A DNA stretch of 64,000 nucleotides from Hyphomicrobium sp. CS1BSMeth3 (GCF_900117415.1 NZ_FPEI01000005.1:682001-746000); one strand, 5' to 3'; positions 25,778 through 36,567 are shown, counted from the stretch's first letter. Numbers and translations are program-made. Notes: generated from the letters alone by a model not told the origin.

Positions 25778-27574
25778 ATGAAAGAGCATGAGTTGCGCGC
25801 ACTGATCGACAACGTGAAGGACGGCAAGCTTACGCGCCGCTCCTTCGTCAATCGGATGCTGGCGCTCGGGCTGACTGCGCCGATGGCAAGTCAGATGCTC
25901 GACTTCTGTGGCGTCGCGCGCGCCGATACGAAATTCAACTACAAACCGACGAAACGTGGCGGTGGTGGAGCTCTGCGGCTCCTCTGGTGGCAGGCGCCGA
26001 CGCTTCTCAATCCTCACTTTGCGACCGGCACGAAGGACCAGGATGCTTCGCGCATCTTCTACGAGCCGCTCGCCGGTTGGGACTCCGACGGCAATCTCGT
26101 TGCTGCGCTCGCCGCCGAGATTCCGAGCCGCGAGAACGGCGGCCTCGCCGCGGACGGCAAGTCCGTCACGTGGAAGCTGAAGCAGGGCGTGAAGTGGCAC
26201 GACGGCAAGCCCTTCACGGCGGACGACGTCGTCTTCAACTGGGAGTTCTCGTCGGACCCGGAGACGGCGACCGTCACGAGCGGCTCCTATAAGGACGTCA
26301 AGGTCGAGAAGGTCGACGACTTCACCGTCCGCATCCTCTTCGACAAGCCGACGCCCTTCTGGGCCGATGCCTTCGTCGGCACCGCCGGCATGATCATTCC
26401 GAAGCACCTCTTCGTCGACTACAAGGGCGCGAAATCGCGCGAGGCGCCGACGAACCTGAAGCCGGTCGGCACCGGCGCCTTCAAGTTCGTCGACTTCAAG
26501 CCGGGCGACATGGTCCGCGCTGAAGCCTTCGCGGACTATCACATCCCGAACCAGCCCTACTTCGATACGCTCGAAATGAAGGGCGGCGGCGATGCCGTCT
26601 CCGCGGCACGCGCTGTCCTGCAGACGGGCGAGTACGACTATGCCTGGAACATGCAGGTCGAGGACGCGATCCTGAAGCGCCTCGAGACCGGCGGCAAGGG
26701 CGAGGTCCACGTCGTCCCCGGCGGCAACATCGAGTTCATCCAGCTCAACTCGACCGATCCCTGGACCGAAGTCGACGGCGAGCGCTCGAGCATCAAGACC
26801 AAGCATCCCGCCTTCTCGGACCCAGCCGTCCGTCAGGCCATGATGCTGCTCGTCGACCGCAAGTCGGTCGAGGATCACATCTACGGGCGCACCGGCGTCG
26901 CCACGGCGAACTTCCTCAACAATCCCGAGCGCTTCAACTCCAAGAACACGAAGTACGAGTTCAGCGTCGCCAAGGCGAACGAGCTTCTCGACAAAGCCGG
27001 CTGGAAGAAGGGTGCCGACGGCATCCGCGAGAAGGGCGGCGTCAAGCTCAAGTTCGTCTATCAGACGTCGATCAACGCGCCGCGCCAGAAGAATCAAGCG
27101 ATCGTCAAGCAGGCCGCTCAGCAGGCCGGCATCGACCTGGAGCTGAAGTCGGTCGTCGCCTCGGTCTTCTTCTCGTCGGACGTGGCCAACCCGGATACCT
27201 ATCCGAAGTTCTACGCCGACATACAGATGTACACGACGACCATGTCGCAGCCTGATCCCGATCGCTTCATGAACCAGTACTGCTCATGGGAGGTCGCGAC
27301 CAAGGACAACAAGTGGCAGGGCCGCAACTCCTCGCGCTTCCGCAACGGAGAGTACGACAAGCTCTACAAGGAGGCCCAGGGTGAACTCGACCCTGTGAAG
27401 CGCGCCGCACTGTTCATCCGCATGAACGATATCGTCGTCGGACCGGAGAACGGCACGATCATTCCCGTCGTCTATCGTCCGCGCGCCCATTCGCGCTCCA
27501 AGACCTTGCGCGCGGATGTGAGCGGCTGGGACAATGATACGTGGGCCCTCGCCCGCTGGTACCGGGAGGCGTGA
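25778..27574 (+). CDS. Peptide-type ABC transporter substrate-binding protein (SBP family 5)
   Basis: A 598-residue periplasmic binding protein. Residues 1-49 carry a twin-arginine signal (RRSFVNRMLALGL, Ala-x-Ala end near ARA), then the family signature LKQGVKWHDGKPFTADDVVFNWEF and FTVRILFDKPTPF. Members bind peptides, nickel, or amines and opines. It leads a five-gene operon with two permeases and two ATPases. The longer than usual inserts (SKNTKYEF region, extended Asn-rich loops) hint at a non-peptide ligand, but this cannot be determined from sequence. Confidence 0.95.
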   Translation: MKEHELRALIDNVKDGKLTRRSFVNRMLALGLTAPMASQMLDFCGVARADTKFNYKPTKRGGGGALRLLWWQAPTLLNPHFATGTKDQDASRIFYEPLAGWDSDGNLVAALAAEIPSRENGGLAADGKSVTWKLKQGVKWHDGKPFTADDVVFNWEFSSDPETATVTSGSYKDVKVEKVDDFTVRILFDKPTPFWADAFVGTAGMIIPKHLFVDYKGAKSREAPTNLKPVGTGAFKFVDFKPGDMVRAEAFADYHIPNQPYFDTLEMKGGGDAVSAARAVLQTGEYDYAWNMQVEDAILKRLETGGKGEVHVVPGGNIEFIQLNSTDPWTEVDGERSSIKTKHPAFSDPAVRQAMMLLVDRKSVEDHIYGRTGVATANFLNNPERFNSKNTKYEFSVAKANELLDKAGWKKGADGIREKGGVKLKFVYQTSINAPRQKNQAIVKQAAQQAGIDLELKSVVASVFFSSDVANPDTYPKFYADIQMYTTTMSQPDPDRFMNQYCSWEVATKDNKWQGRNSSRFRNGEYDKLYKEAQGELDPVKRAALFIRMNDIVVGPENGTIIPVVYRPRAHSRSKTLRADVSGWDNDTWALARWYREA

Positions 27575-27621
27575 GGCACGGCGACTGACAGGCTCGGAAA
27601 CGAGAACGGATCCAAGCACCG

Positions 27622-28581
27622 ATGGGATATTACATCCTTCGCCGGCTTCTCATCGCCATTCCGAGCCTGCTCGGTATCAGCGTAGTGCTCTTCACGGTCC
27701 TGGCGCTCGCGCCAGGCGACCCCTTCGAGGAACTCGCCACAAATCCCGCAGTGCCGCCCGAAGTTCGGATGGCACTGCGCGCCAAGTTCGGCCTCGATGA
27801 TCCAGTCGCGGTACGTTACGTCCGCTGGATCACGGCCATGGCCCAGGGCGACTGGGGCTACTCCTTCGTCAGCCGCATCAACGTCGATCAGCTCATCCTG
27901 CAGCGCCTCGGCGTGACGCTGTTCGTGATCGGCTCGTCGCAGATCCTGGCGCTGCTGATCGCGATACCGGTCGGGGTGATTGCGGCGACACGCCCGTACT
28001 CCGTCTTCGATCAGATCGCGAATACGCTCGCCTTCATCGGCTTCTCGCTGCCGACGTTCTTCACCGGCCTGCTCTTCATCCTCGTCTTCAGCATCTGGCT
28101 CGACTGGCTGCCGTTCGTCTATCAGGCGGACATAAAGGCCGTGGGCTGGCGATGGTATTGGGAGCACATCCGGCAGGCCATCATGCCGATTGCCGTGCTC
28201 GGTCTCTTCCAGGGCGCCTCGCTCGTCCGCTACGTGCGCTCGGCCGTGCTCGACGTGATCCGCCTCGACTACGTGACCACCGCCCGCGCGAAGGGCCTCG
28301 GCGAACGCGTCGTCATCGTCAAGCACGTCGTGCGCAACGCACTGATCCCCGTCGTCACGCTCGTCGCGCTGCAGATGCCGGCGATCTTCGGCGGCGCCAT
28401 CGTGACCGAGCAGATTTTCCGCATCCCCGGCATCGGCTCGCTGCTCATCAGCTCCATCCTCGCCAACGACACGCCGGTCATCATGGCCGTGACATTCGTG
28501 TTCGCCTGTCTCGTCGTCCTCTTCAACCTGATCGCCGATATCCTGTATGGCTGGCTCGACCCTCGCATCACCTTCCGCTGA
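27622..28581 (+). CDS. ABC transporter permease, DppB type
   Basis: A 319-residue inner-membrane permease with six helices. MGYYILRRLLIAIPSLLGISVVLF is the usual first helix of DppB-type proteins, and the EAA loop (ARAKGLGERVVIVKHVVRNALIP) that docks on the ATPase is at about residues 225-247. It is 47 bp after the binding protein gene and overlaps the second permease by 35 bases. Confidence 0.96.
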   Translation: MGYYILRRLLIAIPSLLGISVVLFTVLALAPGDPFEELATNPAVPPEVRMALRAKFGLDDPVAVRYVRWITAMAQGDWGYSFVSRINVDQLILQRLGVTLFVIGSSQILALLIAIPVGVIAATRPYSVFDQIANTLAFIGFSLPTFFTGLLFILVFSIWLDWLPFVYQADIKAVGWRWYWEHIRQAIMPIAVLGLFQGASLVRYVRSAVLDVIRLDYVTTARAKGLGERVVIVKHVVRNALIPVVTLVALQMPAIFGGAIVTEQIFRIPGIGSLLISSILANDTPVIMAVTFVFACLVVLFNLIADILYGWLDPRITFR

Positions 28582-29488
28582 GGCGGCCGCACCCGCACAG
28601 CAGCGCGCGCCGACGTTCTCGCCGACGCGCGAGGCATGGCGCCGCTTTCGCCGGCACAAGCTCGCGGTCATCAGCGCCTTCATTCTCGGCCTCATGGTGC
28701 TCGCCATCCTGATCGGGCCGCTCATCTGGCGGATCCCGATCAATCAGATCGATTTCGCCGCGACCCTGCAGGGCCCATCCTGGAAGCATCCCTTCGGCAC
28801 GGACGACCTCGGCCAGGATCTTCTCGCGCGCATGCTCTACGGCGGACGCATCTCGCTCGCGGTCGGGCTCGCCGCCATGTTCGTCGCGATCTTCGTCGGC
28901 ACGATCATCGGCGCGATCGCCGGCATGTCGCGCGGCTGGGTCGGCTCGGCGCTCATGTGGCTCACCGACCTCTTTCTGTCGCTGCCGCAGCTTCCGCTGC
29001 TGCTGCTCGTCATCTACCTCTTCCGGGATACCCTCAAAGGTACGTTCGGTCCCGAGGGCGGAACGTTCATCCTGATCGTGATCGTGATCGGCGGCCTCAG
29101 ATGGATGCCCGTCGCGCGCCTCGTGCGTGCGCAATTCCTGTCGCTCCGTGAGAAAGAGTTCGTCGAGGCCGCGCGCGCGCTCGGCGCCTCGAAAGTCCGC
29201 CAGGTCGTGCGGCACATCCTGCCCAATGCGCTCGGCCCCGTGATCGTCGCCGGCACGATCGACGTCGCCGCGGCCATCATCGCGGAGTCGACGCTCTCCT
29301 TCCTCGGCCTGGGCTTCCCGCCGGACATCCCGACCTGGGGCCGCCTGCTGTTCGATGCCAAGGACAACCTCGACTTCGCGCCGCACTGGGCGCTCTTCCC
29401 CGGCGCCGCGATCTTCCTGACCGTGCTGACGATCAACTTCATCGGCGACGGTCTGCGCGATGCCCTCGACCCGCGCCGCGTTCTGTGA
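28547..29488 (+). CDS. ABC transporter permease, DppC type
   Basis: A 313-residue permease. The N-terminal ~30 residues are Ala/Pro-rich and cytoplasmic, then SPTREAWRRFRRHKLAVISAFILG leads into six helices. The EAA loop reads EAARALGASKVRQVVRHILPNALGP. The start overlaps the end of the first permease gene by 35 bases. The stop is followed by a remnant VOC gene before the ATPases, which is unusual for this operon type. Confidence 0.95.
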   Translation: MAGSTLASPSAEAAAPAQQRAPTFSPTREAWRRFRRHKLAVISAFILGLMVLAILIGPLIWRIPINQIDFAATLQGPSWKHPFGTDDLGQDLLARMLYGGRISLAVGLAAMFVAIFVGTIIGAIAGMSRGWVGSALMWLTDLFLSLPQLPLLLLVIYLFRDTLKGTFGPEGGTFILIVIVIGGLRWMPVARLVRAQFLSLREKEFVEAARALGASKVRQVVRHILPNALGPVIVAGTIDVAAAIIAESTLSFLGLGFPPDIPTWGRLLFDAKDNLDFAPHWALFPGAAIFLTVLTINFIGDGLRDALDPRRVL

Positions 29489-29534
29489 GGACCCTGTGAT
29501 CGACGCAGACGCGCCGCCGGACCGCACTCGCTCG

Positions 29535-29768
29535 ATGCTCGGCCACTTGTCGTTCGGCGTCGAGGACCTCGCCCGTGCGACGGCCTTCTATGACGCCGCA
29601 CGCGCGCTGTTCTCGCGTCCTGCCGTCGTCGCTTTTTACAGCGCAGCGCTCGAAGCCGGCGGCACCGACGCCGGCACACCGGGCTTGCGCGCCCACTATC
29701 GCCCCAGCTCCTACGCCGCCTTCGTGAACGATCCGGACGGCTGCAAGCTGGAGGCCGTGCACAAATAG
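29535..29768 (+). pseudogene. Internally deleted VOC/glyoxalase-family gene inside the ABC operon
   Basis: The frame encodes 77 residues from ATG 29535 (MLGHLSFGVEDLARATAFYDAA, then directly PAVVAFYSAALEAGGTD and YAAFVNDPDGCKLEAVHK). Intact relatives are about 120-130 residues, with roughly 40 residues between YDAA and AFHAAALEAGG; these are missing here. Without them the fold lacks central strands, so a working enzyme is unlikely, though the frame is intact. The longer frame to 29460 overlaps the permease end. It sits 47 bp after the DppC-type permease and 22 bp before the ATPase gene. Confidence 0.7.
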
Positions 29769-29789
29769 CCCGCGCATCGGGGAGACCGT

Positions 29790-30767
<978 letters not shown>

Positions 30768-30795
30768 TCGGACGTCGCAAGGAGCCGGAGACCGA

Positions 30796-31800
30796 ATGTC
30801 CTCAGATGGAGCCGCGCCGGTGACGACCAAACCGCTGCTGACCGTGAACGGTCTCGTCAAGCAGTTCCCCATTCGCGGGGGGCTCTTGTCGCGCGTGGTC
30901 GATCGCGTGCACGCAGTCGACGGCGTGAGCTTTCACATCGAGAAGGGCGAGACCTTGGGCCTCGTCGGCGAGTCCGGCTGCGGGAAGTCGACGACCGGCC
31001 GCTGCATTCTGCGCCTCATCGAGCCGACCTCGGGCGAGGTCTGGTTCGAAGGCAAGGACGTCGCGGCCATGGGCAAGAACGAGCTGCGCGCCGTCGCCCG
31101 CGACATGCAGATCATCTTCCAGGATCCGTTCGCGTCGCTCAATCCTCGCATGACCGTCGGCGCCATCATCGGCGAGGCGCTGGTGATCCACGGGCTCGCT
31201 GCCAATCGCAGGGCCCTGGAGGCGCGCGTCGTCGAGCTTCTGGAGCGCGTCGGCCTGCAGCCCGATCACATGCGGCGTTTCCCGCACGAGTTCTCCGGTG
31301 GTCAGCGCCAGCGCATCGGCATTGCGCGCGCGCTCGCGGTCGAGCCCAAGCTGATCGTGTGCGACGAGCCGGTGTCGGCGCTCGACGTGTCGATCCAGGC
31401 CCAGGTCATCAATCTGCTCGAGGATCTGCAGGAGCAGTTCGGCCTGACGTACCTGTTCATCGCCCACGATCTCTCGGTCGTCGAGCACATCTCGACGCGC
31501 GTCGCGGTGATGTACCTCGGGCGCATCGTCGAGATCGCGACGGCGCACGATCTCTACACCAACCCCAAGCACCCCTATACCGAGGCGCTGCTTTCGGCAG
31601 TGCCGATCCCCGACCCGAGCGTGAAGCGCAAGCGCGTGATGTTGCAGGGCGACGTGCCGAACCCGATCAACCCGCCGACGGGCTGCCACTTCCACACGCG
31701 CTGCCCCATCCGCCAGCTCCCGCTTTGCGCGAACGAGAAGCCGGAGCTGAAGACCGGCGCCAATGGCCACGCCGTCGCGTGCCACCTCAGGAGCACCTAG
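30796..31800 (+). CDS. ABC transporter ATP-binding protein, DppF type
   Basis: A 334-residue second ATPase of the importer. Walker [10 protein letters not shown], signature [14 protein letters not shown], Walker B LIVCDEP, and the family C-terminus [13 protein letters not shown] are all present. The start ATG 30796 has GGAG five bases upstream; a start at 30760, overlapping the previous gene, is possible. It closes the operon; an inverted repeat follows at 31844. Confidence 0.97.
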   Translation: MSSDGAAPVTTKPLLTVNGLVKQFPIRGGLLSRVVDRVHAVDGVSFHIEKGETLGLVGESGCGKSTTGRCILRLIEPTSGEVWFEGKDVAAMGKNELRAVARDMQIIFQDPFASLNPRMTVGAIIGEALVIHGLAANRRALEARVVELLERVGLQPDHMRRFPHEFSGGQRQRIGIARALAVEPKLIVCDEPVSALDVSIQAQVINLLEDLQEQFGLTYLFIAHDLSVVEHISTRVAVMYLGRIVEIATAHDLYTNPKHPYTEALLSAVPIPDPSVKRKRVMLQGDVPNPINPPTGCHFHTRCPIRQLPLCANEKPELKTGANGHAVACHLRST

Positions 31801-31843
31801 GCGGACGCCCTACTGGGACCGCGAGTTCTAAAGCGTCTTTGGA

Positions 31844-31890
31844 CTTGAAATTCGCTCCCCGCTCAACATCGAGCTGAGGCGAATTTCAAG
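31844..31890. repeat. Hairpin related to the composite repeat (third relative)
   Basis: CTTGAAATTCGC (31844-31855) and GCGAATTTCAAG (31879-31890) are perfect 12 bp arms around a 23 bp loop. The core GAAATTCGC...GCGAATTTC and the ATCGAGC in the loop side match hairpin 1 of the larger repeats at 36405 and 47752. It lies between the dppF-type gene and ssb and may also terminate them. Confidence 0.7.
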
Positions 31891-31915
31891 TTCGTTGCCT
31901 TAGCCCCGGCCCCTT

Positions 31916-32416
31916 TCAGAACGGGATTTCGTCGTCGAGCTTCTTGTCGAAGCCGCCCTTGCTGCCGCCGCCGCCACCACCCGAGCGGCGCGGAGGCTCG
32001 CTGTAGCCACCGCCGCCGTTGTCGCCGTAGTCGGACTGGGCGCTGTCGCTCATGCCGCCACCAGGCCGGCCGTCGAGCATGGTCAGCACGGCATTGAAGC
32101 CCTGCAGGACCACTTCGGTCGAATAGCGCTCCTGGCCCTGCTGGTCCTGCCATTTGCGCGTCTGCAGGGCGCCCTCGACGTACACCTTGGAGCCCTTCTT
32201 GAGGTATTGCTCGACGACCTTGCAGAGGGCCTCGTTGAAGATCACGACCGAATGCCACTCGGTCTTCTCGCGGCGCTCGCCGGAGTTCTTGTCGCGCCAG
32301 CTCTCGCTCGTCGCGATCCGCAGATTGGCGATCGGCCGCCCGTCCTGCGTGCGGCGGATCTCGGGATCGCGGCCGAGATTGCCGATCAGGATCACCTTGT
32401 TAACGGAACCGGCCAT
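31916..32416 (-). CDS. ssb: Single-stranded DNA-binding protein
   Basis: A 166-residue SSB. The OB-fold covers residues 1-110 ([21 protein letters not shown], then [22 protein letters not shown]), followed by a Gly-rich linker (repeats of GG and SGGGGGG) and the acidic DDEIPF tip that recruits partner proteins. It covers single-stranded DNA in replication and repair. It is monocistronic here, its promoter region reaching to gph; no LexA box is visible upstream. Confidence 0.98.
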   Translation of the reverse strand: MAGSVNKVILIGNLGRDPEIRRTQDGRPIANLRIATSESWRDKNSGERREKTEWHSVVIFNEALCKVVEQYLKKGSKVYVEGALQTRKWQDQQGQERYSTEVVLQGFNAVLTMLDGRPGGGMSDSAQSDYGDNGGGGYSEPPRRSGGGGGGSKGGFDKKLDDEIPF

Positions 32417-32692
32417 GGTCTCACTCCTTTGCTTTGGCCCTGTAGCTAAGCTTGCGCGCGACCTCAGCCGCGCCGGAACGCCCGCTTCCAGGAGCCCGAT
32501 TCGTCCGGTAGAGAGTACGCGCTAACTAGGCCAAGCCTCGCGGCGAACCGATGCTTATGCACCAAATTCACGGCATTCTCGCCGCCTGCACTGCCGCCTC
32601 GGTGATGCCTGCCGCTGGCGCGCACATGTTCTCTTTCTGTTCACTCTATAGGAGTTGCCTTGCATGAGCAAGCGCCCGAGGAGAGTCTGCTC

Positions 32693-33364
32693 ATGCGGGA
32701 TCTGACCGTAGCCTTCGATCTCGACGGGACGCTCGTCGAGACCGCGCCGGACCTCATCGCCGCGACGAACCACGTGCTCGCTGCGGTGGATCTGGCACCT
32801 GTCGCGCCAGAGCTCATCAGGCCGTCGATCAGCTTCGGCGCAGCGGCGATGATCAAGGAAGGCTTCCGGCTGCACGGCCGGGAGATTGCGGCGCTTGAAG
32901 CGGCAGCCCATCTCGAGCGCTTTCTCGCCTACTACCGGACCAATATCGCCGCGACGAGCCATGCCTTTCCCGGGCTCGAGACCTCGCTGGACCGCCTGAC
33001 GGCCGAGGGCGCACGGCTTGCCGTGTGCACGAACAAGCAGGCTGCGCTTTCCGAGCAACTCCTCGGCGATCTCCGGCTGCGCGCGCGCTTTGCAGCCCTG
33101 GCGGGGCGCGACACCTTCCCGGTCTGCAAGCCGCACCCCGACCACCTCATCGGCGCGATCCGCATGGCCGGCGGTGATCCGAACCACGCGATCATGGTCG
33201 GCGACAGCAAGACGGACATCGACACCGCCAAAGCGGCCGGCATCCCCGTCGTCGCGGTGACGTTTGGCTACACCGACGTGCACGTCCGCGACCTCGCGCC
33301 CGATGCCATCATCGAGCACTACGACGAGCTCATCCCGGCCATCGAGCGGCTGATCGGGCGCTGA
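32693..33364 (+). CDS. gph: HAD-family phosphoglycolate phosphatase
   Basis: A 223-residue HAD-IA phosphatase. The nucleophile motif FDLDGTLVETAPD, motif II CTNKQ, motif III lysine in CKPHPDHL and motif IV VGDSKTDIDTAKAAGIP are all seen. It likely removes phosphate from 2-phosphoglycolate formed by DNA repair or by oxygenation. ATG 32693 follows GAGGAGA with 8-base spacing; the frame from TTG 32660 is less likely. It stands alone and ends 2 bp from the convergent sucD-like stop. Confidence 0.92.
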   Translation: MRDLTVAFDLDGTLVETAPDLIAATNHVLAAVDLAPVAPELIRPSISFGAAAMIKEGFRLHGREIAALEAAAHLERFLAYYRTNIAATSHAFPGLETSLDRLTAEGARLAVCTNKQAALSEQLLGDLRLRARFAALAGRDTFPVCKPHPDHLIGAIRMAGGDPNHAIMVGDSKTDIDTAKAAGIPVVAVTFGYTDVHVRDLAPDAIIEHYDELIPAIERLIGR

Positions 33365-33366
33365 GA

Positions 33367-34239
33367 CTACCGCTTGAGCCGCGCCTTGAGCACGCCCGGC
33401 ACCTCGTTCGGCGTCGCGCATACCGTGACGCCCGCCTCTTCCAGCGCCGCCTTCTTGCCGGCATAGGAGCCGCGATCGCCCATCACGATCGCACCTGCGT
33501 GGCCCATCTTCTTGCCGGGCGGCGAGGCGGCGCCGGCGATGAAGGCCGCCACCGGCTTCTTCATGCTCGCCGCGTACTCCGCTGCCGCCTCCTCCATGGC
33601 CCCGCCGATCTCGCCGACGAGCGCGATCGCCTTCGTCGCCGGATCCTTGTCCAGCGCCATGAGCGCATCGCGCGTCGTGGTGCCGATGATCGGGTCGCCG
33701 CCGATGCCGACGAACGACGAGATGCCAAGCCCCGCCTGCACGAGATTGAGGCAGAGCAGCGTGCCGAGCGAGCCCGAGCGCGAGATGACGCCGATATCGC
33801 CCTTCTGGAAGACGCGCTGGTTGAAGGCCGGCATGAAGCCGACGAAGCTCACGCCCGTCGTCACGAGGCCGGCCGTGTTCGGGCCGATGACTTGAGCCCC
33901 GCGCTCGCGCGCCGCGGCAAGAAAGTACATCGTGTCCTGCACGGGCACGTGCTCGGTAAGGCAGACGATCTTACGCACGCCCGCCGCGATGATGTCGAGC
34001 GCGGCTTCCTTTACGCCGAACGGCGGCACGAACATCACGGCCGCATCGATCTTCTGATCCTTCGCCGCATCCTGCGCCGAGGCCCACACGGGCAGATCCA
34101 GATGGCGTTCGCCCGCGCGGCGCGGATTGACGCCGCCGATGATCCTGGAGCCGTAGTCGCGCATGCGCTCGGACCAGAACGTCCCCTGCTTGCCGGTGAT
34201 GCCCTGCACCAGCACGGTCTCCTTGCCGCCGATGATCAT
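33367..34239 (-). CDS. sucD: Succinyl-CoA ligase alpha-subunit-like (CoA-acid ligase)
   Basis: A 290-residue subunit with [20 protein letters not shown] for CoA binding (residues 11-30), [14 protein letters not shown] and the phosphohistidine in [20 protein letters not shown] (His near residue 245). The usual VSGG motif reads VMGD and the sequence otherwise departs from housekeeping SucD. Such pairs charge succinate or, in malate thiokinase, malate with CoA. Its ATG overlaps the sucC stop by four bases. Substrate not certain. Confidence 0.85.
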   Translation of the reverse strand: MIIGGKETVLVQGITGKQGTFWSERMRDYGSRIIGGVNPRRAGERHLDLPVWASAQDAAKDQKIDAAVMFVPPFGVKEAALDIIAAGVRKIVCLTEHVPVQDTMYFLAAARERGAQVIGPNTAGLVTTGVSFVGFMPAFNQRVFQKGDIGVISRSGSLGTLLCLNLVQAGLGISSFVGIGGDPIIGTTTRDALMALDKDPATKAIALVGEIGGAMEEAAAEYAASMKKPVAAFIAGAASPPGKKMGHAGAIVMGDRGSYAGKKAALEEAGVTVCATPNEVPGVLKARLKR

Positions 34240-35369
34240 GCGCGCGCCCCCTTCGCCGCGGCGACAGCCGCCTTCACCGCGTCGTCCATGAGATCGTGCG
34301 GCTCGATGCCGAGCCGCTCGCGCACCATGGCAATGGCCTCATCCTCGCCCGTACCGTGGATCGTGAAAACGATCGGGATCTTCGGCTTGAGGTGCAGCCA
34401 GGCATTGATCACGCCCTCGGCCATGACGTCCGTGCGCGCGAAGGCCCCGCAGAAATTGACGAGCAGCGCCTTCACGTTCGGGTTCGCGAGCACGATCTCC
34501 AGCGCCGGAACGGCTTTCGTGTAGCTGTCGCCGCCGATCTCCATGAAGTTCGCCGGCTGGCCGCCGAAATGGCGGATCGCATCCATGGTCGTCATGGTGA
34601 GGCCGGCGCCGTTCGCGAGCACGCCGACTTCGCCGTCGAGCTCGATGTACTTGAGATGCAGCGCCTTGGCGCGCGCCTCGAGATCGGTCGTCTTGTCGGG
34701 CGTACCGGAGTGGGCGAGCGCCTCCTGGCGCGTCAGCGCGCTGTCATCGACCGTCAGCTTGCAGTCGAGCGCAATGAAGTGCCCGTCGCGCATCTGCACG
34801 AGCGGATTGATCTCCACGAGCTCCGCGTCGCTCGCACGATAGGCCTCGTAGAGCTTGACGAGGATGTCGGTGATGGCGCCGGCAGCCGGCGGATCGTAGC
34901 GCCGCACGGCGGCAGCGAGTGCCTCCTCGTCGAGCCCCTTGATGATGCTGATGGGAAGGCGCAGCAGCGCATGCGGGTGCTCGGCCGCGATCTCCTCGAT
35001 ATCCATGCCACCTTCGGGCGAGAACAGCAGGAGCGGCCCCTGCGTCTCGGGATCGTTGAGCACTGCGGCGTACATCTCGCGCGCGATGTTCACCTGCGGA
35101 TCGACCAGCACGTGATCGACCTTATGCTCGCCGATCGTCATGCCGAGGATCGCACGGGCATGATTGGCGGCCTCCTCCGGCGTCGTCGCGAGCTTGATAC
35201 CGCCCGCCTTGCCGCGCTTGCCGGTCAGCACCTGCGCCTTGATCACGCACTTGCCGATACGGCGCGCGGCATCGGCCACGTCCTCCGGTGTCCGTGCGAC
35301 GATGCCCTCGGGCGTCGGGATGCCGGCCGCGCGCAGGGCGGCCTTTCCGGCGTGCTCGGTGAAGTTCAT
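34236..35369 (-). CDS. sucC: Succinyl-CoA ligase beta-subunit-like (ATP-grasp)
   Basis: A 377-residue ATP-grasp subunit. It begins MNFTEHAGKAALRAAGIPTPEG where housekeeping SucC has MNIHEYQAK, and continues with the grasp core KAQVLTGKRGKAGGIKL and LVEINPLV (metal site) plus GAGLTMTTMDAI. The substrate-side loop (FCGAFARTDVMAEGVI) is canonical. The start is ATG 35369, GGGAGG about 10 bases upstream. The divergent N-terminus and the lack of mdh, sucA or sucB suggest a second, perhaps different CoA ligase rather than the TCA-cycle enzyme. Confidence 0.85.
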   Translation of the reverse strand: MNFTEHAGKAALRAAGIPTPEGIVARTPEDVADAARRIGKCVIKAQVLTGKRGKAGGIKLATTPEEAANHARAILGMTIGEHKVDHVLVDPQVNIAREMYAAVLNDPETQGPLLLFSPEGGMDIEEIAAEHPHALLRLPISIIKGLDEEALAAAVRRYDPPAAGAITDILVKLYEAYRASDAELVEINPLVQMRDGHFIALDCKLTVDDSALTRQEALAHSGTPDKTTDLEARAKALHLKYIELDGEVGVLANGAGLTMTTMDAIRHFGGQPANFMEIGGDSYTKAVPALEIVLANPNVKALLVNFCGAFARTDVMAEGVINAWLHLKPKIPIVFTIHGTGEDEAIAMVRERLGIEPHDLMDDAVKAAVAAAKGARA

Positions 35370-35457
35370 TCGGGCATTGCCTCCCAGCTTCTCTGCCGGT
35401 CCATCTGCCGAGACCGATTGGTCCACTATGGCACTGGAGCCTAGGGGCTGGCCACCC

Positions 35458-36360
35458 TCAGCCGCGCCTGTTGCTCACGAAGTCGATGGCGGCCGCCAGA
35501 TGGTGCGCCCCTTCGCCGAACGGCGCCAGCGCCGCGCGGGCCTCGGCATTGAGCTCGGCGAGCCGCTTGCGGGCGCCAGCGATGCCCAACACCGTCACGA
35601 ATGTCGCCTTGCCGGCAGCCGCATCCTTGCCGACGGCCTTGCCAGTCGCGCTTGCGTCGCCTTCGGCATCGAGAAGATCATCAGCAATCTGGAAGGCGGC
35701 GCCGAGCGCCTTGCCATAGACACGGAGCGCGCGGCGCTCATCCGGCGCGGCGCCGACCAGAATGGCACCCGCTTCGGCGGAAAAGCGGATCAGGGCGCCC
35801 GTCTTCATGCGCTGGATCGTGCTCACGCCATCGAGCGTGTGCAGCGCTGTCGCGTCGCCTTTCTCGGAGGCGAGGTCCAGGACCTGCCCGCCGACCATGC
35901 CGGCTGAACCGCCCGCTTCGGCGAGGCCGAGCACCAGAGCCGCCCGCACGGCTGCATCGGCGTGCGTCGATGGCCGTGCCAGCAGCTCGAAGGCGAAAGT
36001 GAGGAGCGCGTCGCCAGCTAGAATTCCTGTCGCCTCGTCGAAGGCCTTCCAGACGGTCGGCTGGCCGCGGCGCAGCTCGTCGTTGTCCATGGCCGGGAGA
36101 TCGTCATGCACGAGCGAATAGCAATGCAGGCACTCGACGGCGCAGGCCGTGTCCACGGCCGCCATATCCGACATGCCGAGCACGCGCGCGCCCTCGATGA
36201 CGAGGAACGGCCGAAAGCGCTTGCCGCCGCCGAGCACGGCATGGCGCATGGCGGCCCCCAGCACCGGCGGCGTCGCCCCGAGCGCATCCTGGCCAAGCAA
36301 CGCGGCGAGGCGATTTTCGACGAGCGCGGCGATTTCGCCCAGCCGTTCCTCGAATGCCAT
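35458..36360 (-). CDS. ispA: Polyprenyl (farnesyl) diphosphate synthase
   Basis: A 300-residue trans-prenyltransferase. First Asp-rich motif DDLPAMDND with the chain-length region, GGKRFRPFL near the start, KTGALIRFS and the second Asp-rich DDLLD are seen. It condenses isopentenyl diphosphate with allylic diphosphates to farnesyl (or geranyl) diphosphate for quinones and hopanoids. AAGGAAGAAGAA leads into ATG 36360. A longer frame to 36471 reads through the composite repeat and is an artefact. dxs and xseB, common neighbours, are absent. Confidence 0.93.
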   Translation of the reverse strand: MAFEERLGEIAALVENRLAALLGQDALGATPPVLGAAMRHAVLGGGKRFRPFLVIEGARVLGMSDMAAVDTACAVECLHCYSLVHDDLPAMDNDELRRGQPTVWKAFDEATGILAGDALLTFAFELLARPSTHADAAVRAALVLGLAEAGGSAGMVGGQVLDLASEKGDATALHTLDGVSTIQRMKTGALIRFSAEAGAILVGAAPDERRALRVYGKALGAAFQIADDLLDAEGDASATGKAVGKDAAAGKATFVTVLGIAGARKRLAELNAEARAALAPFGEGAHHLAAAIDFVSNRRG

Positions 36361-36404
36361 TTCTTCTTCCTTGAGCCTATTCCCTGTGAACCATGCGGCC
36401 GCTC

Positions 36405-36567
36405 GTGTGATGATCGAGAAATTCGCCACCTCCCGGGCACGGTATCGAGCGAATTTCTCGATCTGAATCACACGATCAAGTTTATGATTCTAGTGTCCCT
36501 TTTGCTTCCGAAGTTCGCTCGGGACACTAGCATCAAGGTTAAGCAAACTTCGGAATCGGGACACTAG
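36405..36567. repeat. Composite double-hairpin repeat, copy 1 (163 bp)
   Basis: Hairpin 1: GTGTGAT-N3-CGAGAAATTCGC...GCGAATTTCTCG-N5-ATCACAC (36405-36473). Hairpin 2: CTAGTGTCCC (36490-36499) pairs with GGGACACTAG (36558-36567), and a further GGGACACTAG is at 36521. The element is nearly identical to 47752-47915. It lies in the 285 bp divergent gap between ispA and mtgA. No transposase is seen. Confidence 0.9.

Noticed and set aside
27472-28743. 423-residue minus-strand ORF opposite the permease genes
   Set aside because: It is antisense to two well-supported permeases and is a low-complexity Asp/Glu/Arg shadow.
36361-36471. N-terminal extension of ispA
   Set aside because: It is translation of the composite repeat; the internal start at 36360 fits the family length.
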